From Chitinophaga pinensis (GTDB taxonomy: Bacteria > Bacteroidota > Bacteroidia > Flavobacteriales_D > Crocinitomicaceae), in the NCBI GenBank assembly GCA_945870115.1, contig CAMBRH010000015.1, forward strand, positions 1-20,714: a stretch of 20,714 nt of DNA. Direction: 5' to 3'. Shown here piece after piece: positions 17,001-20,714 of this stretch. Below the pieces are notes generated by a model, which had not been told where the DNA came from, made no database searches, and saw only the letters and a program-made list of their open reading frames with translations. A program made the position numbers and the translations under genes. How positions within the stretch are numbered: position 1 is the first letter of the stretch; every line of letters starts with the position of its first letter.

Positions 17001-17014
17001 TTTCACGTGGAACA
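16999..17014. other. parS: parS site 3 (one-base variant) overlapping a start codon
   Basis: AGTTTCACGTGGAACA differs from the parS form TGTTTCACGTGGAACA only at the first base. It begins inside the mnmG TAG stop and contains the GTG start (17007-17009) of the next gene. Confidence 0.82.
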
Positions 17015-17885
17015 AAATACATTAAATACCTGCCCTATTTGTGATTCAACAAACTTTAAGAAGTTTATGGATCTTACAGATAACATGATTACAAAAGAAC
17101 AATTCACCATTGTTAGCTGTGATAATTGTGGATTTCATTTTACAAATCCAATTCCTAATGAAAACATAATTGGAAGATATTATAAAGGTGATGCTTATGT
17201 TTCTCATTCCTCTTCTAAAAAAGGACTGATAAATAGTGTTTATAATCTTGTAAGAAATTATACGCTTTCAAAAAAAGTGAATCTTTTAAAAGAACTTTCT
17301 AGTGGAAAGGAAGTTTTAGATATTGGATCGGGAACTGGACATTTTCTAAATGCATGTAAAGAAAAGGGATTTTCTGTAATTGGTCTTGAACCGGATGAAG
17401 ATGCAGTTAGATTTGCAAAAACTAATTTTGATATTAATTTATTGCCCTTAGATAACCTTTCTAAAATTGAAGAAAGCTCAAAAGACTTTATAACGATGTG
17501 GCATGTTTTGGAACATGTGTATCATTTGAAAAGAGATTTTGAATTGATAACTAAAATTTTAAAACCAAACGGTAAACTAATTATCGCTGTTCCGAATTTA
17601 GAATCTTATGATGCACAAGTTTACAAAGAAGGTTGGGCGGCTTATGATGTTCCAAGACATCTCCATCATTTTAGAAAAAATGATATTGTAAACCTTGCAA
17701 GTCAATTTGGGATGAAATTAGAAATAGTTAAACCAATGAAATTTGATTCTTTTTATGTTTCCATGCTTTCTGAAAAATATAAAAACGGTTCAAATGTTAA
17801 GGCTTTTCTTACTGGTTTAAAATCTAATCGTAAAGCGAAAGAATTTGGATATTCTTCTCAAATTTATGTTTTAACAAAATTGTAA
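17007..17885 (+). CDS. Class I SAM-dependent methyltransferase with N-terminal zinc ribbon
   Basis: A 292-residue protein. An N-terminal zinc ribbon has CPIC (Cys9 and Cys12) and CDNC (Cys38 and Cys41). A class I methyltransferase core follows, with motif I VLDIGSGTGHF at 103-113, the acidic end of strand 2 (GLEPDE, 126-131) and MWHVLEHV near 164-171. The block YDVPRHLHHF is typical of this Methyltransf_23-like group. The substrate is unknown. The start must be the GTG at 17007: the frame is closed by the mnmG stop at 16998, and the next ATG (near residue 21) would remove the first Cys pair. That GTG lies inside parS site 3. The gene follows mnmG by 6 bases and is the last of the + strand cluster. 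Confidence 0.9.
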   Translation: MEQNTLNTCPICDSTNFKKFMDLTDNMITKEQFTIVSCDNCGFHFTNPIPNENIIGRYYKGDAYVSHSSSKKGLINSVYNLVRNYTLSKKVNLLKELSSGKEVLDIGSGTGHFLNACKEKGFSVIGLEPDEDAVRFAKTNFDINLLPLDNLSKIEESSKDFITMWHVLEHVYHLKRDFELITKILKPNGKLIIAVPNLESYDAQVYKEGWAAYDVPRHLHHFRKNDIVNLASQFGMKLEIVKPMKFDSFYVSMLSEKYKNGSNVKAFLTGLKSNRKAKEFGYSSQIYVLTKL

Positions 17886-17934
17886 ATTAATATTTTAGTT
17901 AAAACTATTTATTTAGTTTGTTTTTGTGTTAAAA

Positions 17935-17965
17935 AAGCCAGAAATTTGATTTTCTAGCTTTTCTA
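17935..17965 (+). terminator. Rho-independent terminator after the methyltransferase
   Basis: AAGCCAGAAA and TTTCTAGCTT form a stem with one C-A mismatch around a 6-base loop, flanked by a run of As before and TTTTCT after. It closes the 10824-17885 cluster and could also act on the opposite strand. Confidence 0.7.
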
Positions 17966-18070
17966 ATGGTTTATTTTATCTTTTAATGTGTATTTACTTC
18001 AATCTTTTGTTTTTTAGCCTTAAATCAAGTGAAATTTTTAACAGAAATGTGTTTTTACTTGTTTTCGTTT

Positions 18071-18126
18071 CCTCCCTTGAGAAGAAAAAGCTTAGCTTTT
18101 GAAGACTAAGCGTTAGTGTAAGGAGG
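18071..18126. repeat. Structured intergenic palindromic element
   Basis: An outer stem CCTCCCTT (18071-18078) pairs with AAGGAGG (18120-18126) with one bulged C. Inside, GCTTAG (18090-18095) pairs with CTAAGC (18106-18111). A competing hairpin AAAAGC-TTA-GCTTTT (18086-18100) uses the same bases, so the two inner stems exclude each other. The sequence is clearly richer in G and C than the flanks. The element sits in the 281-base space between convergent genes; the rest of that space holds the terminator above and AT-rich DNA. A dispersed repeat or a small RNA are both possible. Confidence 0.5.
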
Positions 18127-18166
18127 ATTAAGGTGGGTTATATTAAATTTTGATAAAAACCACAAT

Positions 18167-18745
18167 TTATTTTCTAGTATATTGTGTTAAAATAACAATT
18201 GTCTGTCCATCAACTTTTCCTTCAATGTGTTCTGGATTATCCATTACCAATCTGATGTTTCTAACAGCCGTTCCACGTTTTGCTGTAAAACCACCTCCTT
18301 TAACGTTTAAATCTTTAATTAGGGTTATTGTGTCTCCAGACTCTAAACGTACACCGTTGCTATCTTTATGATATTCTACACCTTCCAAATCTTCACCATC
18401 ACCAGAAGCCTTTGCCCAAGCTAAAGTTTCTTCATCCAAATACAACATTTCCAATAAGTCTTGTGGCCAAGATTCATTTTTAATTCTGTTCAATATTCTC
18501 CATGCAACAACTTGAACAGCAGGTGTTTCACTCCACATGCTATCATTTAAACACCTCCAATGGTTTGCTTCGATTTTATCTGCATCCTCAATTTGAGATT
18601 TGCAAGTTGAACAAACGAATATATAATCATCGATTCTTCCACCATTTTGAAGCGGTGTAACTTCATAACTTGTTAATTCATTTGTTGATGAACAAAGTTC
18701 GCATGTTGAATTACTTCTTGTGTTTAATTCTTTTTCGAAAACCAT
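18167..18745 (-). CDS. PhnA/YjdM family zinc-ribbon protein
   Basis: A 192-residue protein. An N-terminal zinc ribbon uses CELC (Cys15 and Cys18) and CSTC (Cys45 and Cys48). A middle helical segment (about 60-115) precedes the C-terminal PhnA domain (about 124-192), which shows HKDSNGVRLESGDTITLIKD, the glycine-rich turn KGGGFTAKRGT and VDGQTIVILTQY. The E. coli homologue YjdM was named PhnA for alkylphosphonate use, but that link is weak. The biochemical role is unsettled, so I give no gene symbol. A TATCTTTG element lies 23 bases before the start. No operon partner is evident: the upstream gene on the same strand is 85 bases away. Confidence 0.9.
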   Translation of the reverse strand: MVFEKELNTRSNSTCELCSSTNELTSYEVTPLQNGGRIDDYIFVCSTCKSQIEDADKIEANHWRCLNDSMWSETPAVQVVAWRILNRIKNESWPQDLLEMLYLDEETLAWAKASGDGEDLEGVEYHKDSNGVRLESGDTITLIKDLNVKGGGFTAKRGTAVRNIRLVMDNPEHIEGKVDGQTIVILTQYTRK

Positions 18746-18767
18746 AATTATTTTGTTAAATTTTTCA

Positions 18768-18775
18768 CAAAGATA
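18768..18775 (-). promoter_or_regulatory. Candidate -7 element of the PhnA-family gene
   Basis: TATCTTTG on the minus strand fits TAnnTTTG and lies 23 bases before the ATG. No convincing TTG is found at -33, so this rests on the -7 element alone. Confidence 0.45.
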
Positions 18776-18830
18776 TGGTTTATTTTGGATTTTTAAAGAA
18801 GTGAATGCACCATTTCCAAACTACTTCATT

Positions 18831-19442
18831 TTATATATTTGTTTTTTGTTTCCACCATTCAAAAATACCAGAATCTTTGTAAATTTTCTTATAATTATCT
18901 TCTTTGAAATAATTTTTTAATTCTTCAATTGAGTAAAATTTAACTTTTGATTTTTCTTTTTTACCATCTCTGTAAGTTATTGTTTTTTTTAAGATAATTT
19001 TTTCTTTTTTATAATTCAATTCACAAATTGTGTTCATAAGGTTGGTTTCAGTATTAATTGTAGCTTTTTCTTTTTTTAAGTTATAAAAATTCAATTTTGT
19101 AACCATGATTCTTAATTTTTGATTATAATATTTTATAACCTCTGAAGTAATAATAGTATCATTTTCATTATTTCTCATTATTTCATAAGAAAAACCATCA
19201 TTGATACCATTTTTTAATTGAAAAACATATTTATATAATTGTAATTTTTGTTCAGCAATGCCTGAATAAGGAGAACCTGTTAAAGAATCAACGTAAAATT
19301 CTGAGAATAAATTTGATCGTTCAAAAGATAAGCTATCAACTCGATTCAAAATTTCTCCATTTTTACCTTTTACAGCAATATATTGTGCATTAAATAAATT
19401 ATTAAAAATTAGAAAAAAAGATAATACAATAATAGACTTCAT
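18831..19442 (-). CDS. Secreted MORN-like hypothetical protein
   Basis: A 203-residue protein with a signal peptide (1-19, LFNAQ). The region at about 54-85 reads LTGSPYSGIAEQ, then VFQLKNGINDGFSYEI, which resembles the MORN_2 repeats of YwqK-like proteins (G-x-PYSG, then KNGxxxG). The remainder (about 90-203) is a charged, beta-then-helix region with no family I recognise. It would be exported to the periplasm or beyond. The label antitoxin, often attached to YwqK-like proteins, is not supported by anything here. The gene has its own promoter, nearly identical to that of the small lipoprotein gene upstream, and a leader of about 100 bases. Confidence 0.7.
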   Translation of the reverse strand: MKSIIVLSFFLIFNNLFNAQYIAVKGKNGEILNRVDSLSFERSNLFSEFYVDSLTGSPYSGIAEQKLQLYKYVFQLKNGINDGFSYEIMRNNENDTIITSEVIKYYNQKLRIMVTKLNFYNLKKEKATINTETNLMNTICELNYKKEKIILKKTITYRDGKKEKSKVKFYSIEELKNYFKEDNYKKIYKDSGIFEWWKQKTNI

Positions 19443-19549
19443 AATTCTTAAAATTTTAGTTTATGTTTGGCAAAAGTAATTTCATTAATAACTTCCTCTC
19501 ATTATTAGCTGTTATGAAGTTCCTCAGCTTCTATTCAGTTCCTACTCCT

Positions 19550-19578
19550 CAAAAATACCAGTTTTTATCAAAAAACAA
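19550..19578 (-). promoter_or_regulatory. Promoter of the MORN-like gene (twin copy A)
   Basis: On the minus strand, TTG (19576-19578), an 18-base spacer and TATTTTTG (19550-19557) match the Bacteroidota TTG/TAnnTTTG promoter. A conserved ACCGCAAAAA stretch lies just upstream. The leader to the ATG at 19442 is about 100 bases and can fold TAATAA with TTATTA (19486-19507). Confidence 0.7.
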
Positions 19579-19592
19579 TTTGTTTTTGCGGT
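19568..19592. repeat. Direct repeat copy A (promoter upstream region)
   Basis: Twenty-five bases, identical to 20053-20077 except for two adjacent positions (TG versus CA). It covers the -33 region and the DNA upstream of it. Confidence 0.85.
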
Positions 19593-19723
19593 AGATAAAA
19601 AGTAAATTTTGGACTTAGTTTTAGTTAATAATAATATCAAAAATATAATTTTGAACATGACTCATTATTATAAGTAAAAGTCTTTTAATTATTCGAAAAC
19701 TTTATAATGTATAATCTTGCTGT

Positions 19724-20008
19724 TTATTTTTTATCAAGTTTTATATTACTGTTTTTCTTTTTATCCGCCCAATTATTTTCTTTTGCATGATACTCAAAAA
19801 GTTGTTTAATTTCTGGATTCATTTTTTCTTTACCTAAATCTTTTTTATTTTTAGATGAAGAAATATTAAAAGACTTAGACTGGGTGTTCATTTTATTTTG
19901 CTTTTTCAAGGTGTTTTTTTCATTACACTTGCAACCAAATAAGTTTACCACTATTACACTAACTGCTTTCCAGTTCTTACTCCAGTTGCCAATTATTCTT
20001 TTATCCAT
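19724..20008 (-). CDS. Small putative lipoprotein, unknown function
   Basis: A 94-residue protein from the ATG at 20006-20008; an in-frame TTG one codon earlier is less likely. The N-terminus has basic residues, a hydrophobic stretch (AVSVIVVNLF) and a lipobox-like LFGC with Cys26, so it may be a lipoprotein. The mature part is rich in Lys, Asn and Ser and is likely disordered, with one amphipathic segment (PEIKQLFEYHAKENNWADKK). I know no family. It has a well-formed promoter ending about 27 bases before the start, which supports it as a real gene. The 281 bases downstream (19443-19723) hold only the next promoter, a loose AT-rich inverted repeat at 19663-19709 and nothing else I can name. 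Confidence 0.55.
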   Translation of the reverse strand: MDKRIIGNWSKNWKAVSVIVVNLFGCKCNEKNTLKKQNKMNTQSKSFNISSSKNKKDLGKEKMNPEIKQLFEYHAKENNWADKKKNSNIKLDKK

Positions 20009-20034
20009 CAAGACCTTTTAAATTAAATTGTTTT

Positions 20035-20063
20035 CAAAAATAACATTTATTCTCAAAAAACAA
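20035..20063 (-). promoter_or_regulatory. Promoter of the small lipoprotein gene (twin copy B)
   Basis: On the minus strand, TTG (20061-20063), an 18-base spacer and TATTTTTG (20035-20042) precede the ATG by 26 bases. Elements and spacer length equal those of copy A. Confidence 0.72.
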
Positions 20064-20077
20064 TTCATTTTTGCGGT
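20053..20077. repeat. Direct repeat copy B (promoter upstream region)
   Basis: Second copy of the 25-base repeat at 19568-19592, 485 bases away in the same orientation, with two adjacent substitutions. Confidence 0.85.
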
Positions 20078-20136
20078 TTAGATTACCAATCTAGATTTAT
20101 TCTTCACCAAAAAATATTATTTTACATGAATCAAGT

Positions 20137-20168
20137 CCTAAAATCTTAATATCCTAATATCTTAAAAT
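20137..20168. repeat. Tandem octamer repeat across the oxidoreductase stop codon
   Basis: Four units of CYTAAWAT (CCTAAAAT, CTTAATAT, CCTAATAT, CTTAAAAT) lie head to tail. The last unit contains the TAA stop and part of the final Phe codon of the minus-strand gene. Confidence 0.75.
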
Positions 20169-20714
20169 CTCCCTTCATACCTTTTGATATCAACTTCTAC
20201 ATCCAATTCACATTTTCCACACAAATAATCCATAAATTCTTTTGAAAACAGCGGTGTAATTAAATATCCTTTTGCTCCTAAACCATTGTAAATGAACATA
20301 TTTTTGTGTTTAGGGTGTTCACCTATAAGTGGACGACGATCTAAAACCGTTGGCCTAACTCCAGCTTCGTGATTCACGACTTCATACTTCGATGAAACTA
20401 AATTTTCTAAATGTGCACACAATTCAATTTTGGCTTCTTCACTTAAATCTGTGTTTGGAGAATCCCATTTGTAAGTTGAACCAACTTTAAATAATTGATT
20501 TCCAATTGGTAAAACAAAACATTTTCTATTTAAGGATTCATTTTCAGGAATTTTTGAGCTTTTTAGGGTCAATAATTCTCCTTTAGTCGCTTGAAGCGGT
20601 AAATAAGAAAAATAAGGATTATAAATTCCATGAAAACCTTCACAAAAAATGACTTTTTCAAATTTTTCTCCTTTGTAAGTCAGGTTTGCTGCATCAAATT
20701 GATCGAATAAAAAT
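20162..20714 (-). CDS. FAD-dependent oxidoreductase (DAO family), 5' partial
   Basis: The frame is open to the right edge of the window, so the N-terminus with the FAD-binding Rossmann motif lies outside; 184 C-terminal codons are seen. Diagnostic parts are VIFCEGFHGI (the end of the second FAD-contact region), YLPLQATKGELL, HEAGVRPTVLDRRPLIGEHP and FIYNGLGAKGYLITP. These match the DAO family of glycine/D-amino-acid oxidase-like flavoproteins, which oxidise amines using FAD. The exact substrate cannot be told from this part. The stop codon lies within a tandem octamer repeat. The next gene on the same strand has its own promoter, so the oxidoreductase transcript probably ends near 20100, although no clear terminator hairpin is visible in 20078-20136. 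Confidence 0.88.
   Translation of the reverse strand, partial: FLFDQFDAANLTYKGEKFEKVIFCEGFHGIYNPYFSYLPLQATKGELLTLKSSKIPENESLNRKCFVLPIGNQLFKVGSTYKWDSPNTDLSEEAKIELCAHLENLVSSKYEVVNHEAGVRPTVLDRRPLIGEHPKHKNMFIYNGLGAKGYLITPLFSKEFMDYLCGKCELDVEVDIKRYEGRF

Noticed and set aside
18831..19442. Antitoxin function for the MORN-like protein
   Set aside because: It has a signal peptide and no adjacent toxin-like gene; the YwqK-antitoxin label is an annotation habit.
1..20714. Mobile elements, phage genes or CRISPR arrays
   Set aside because: No transposase, integrase, terminal repeats with target duplication, or regularly spaced repeats were found; gene content is mostly core.

Overview
The window comes from an AT-rich genome of the phylum Bacteroidota, most likely the order Flavobacteriales. 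The evidence is the gene content (PAS/HisKA_2 kinase with a LytTR regulator, TPR-SpoIIE phosphatase, DUF4175-like protein, PhnA with an N-terminal zinc ribbon), Bacteroidota-type promoters (TTG and TAnnTTTG elements), weak or absent Shine-Dalgarno sequences, and signal peptides ending near SQ, AQ or SAQ. No insertion sequence, integrase, CRISPR array or rRNA was seen. No gene-free gap exceeds 300 bases.

Layout. (1) 1-3042, + strand: the 3' part of a multi-PAS histidine kinase, then a LytTR response regulator 4 nt downstream, ending at a terminator. (2) 3101-7171, - strand: a small secreted lysine-rich protein, a secreted trypsin-like protease with a barrel-like C-terminal half, and a TPR-transmembrane-SpoIIE phosphatase 9 nt behind the protease. 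(3) 7273-8364, +: a secreted protein of unknown function built from a 37-residue repeat. (4) 10660-8546, -: gltX, folB and tRNA-Cys(GCA), with a strong palindrome and a heptad repeat between gltX and folB. (5) 10824-17885, +: a three-TM DUF4175-like protein, an RsbW-like ATP-binding protein, ybeY, mnmG and a zinc-ribbon methyltransferase. (6) 20714-18167, -: a partial FAD oxidoreductase, a tiny putative lipoprotein, a MORN-like secreted protein and a PhnA/YjdM protein.

The most striking signal is non-coding. Three ParB-type parS palindromes surround mnmG: two exact 16-mers at 15062-15077 and 15096-15111, and a one-base variant at 16999-17014 that contains the GTG start codon of the methyltransferase. 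This suggests the window lies in the chromosome-partitioning (centromere-like) region, probably near oriC. Other structure worth attention: two nearly identical promoters with equal spacing in front of the two small exported proteins (19550-19592 and 20035-20077), and short tandem repeats running across stop codons at 9124-9155 and 20137-20168.

Working together: the kinase and regulator form a conventional signalling pair. The SpoIIE phosphatase and the RsbW-like kinase are the usual two enzymes of a partner switch, but they sit 9 kb apart and no STAS partner is present. gltX, tRNA-Cys, ybeY, mnmG and folB are core translation and cofactor genes. I did not find a clearly new multi-gene system; the novel candidates are the repeat protein, the protease-barrel fusion and the non-coding elements.
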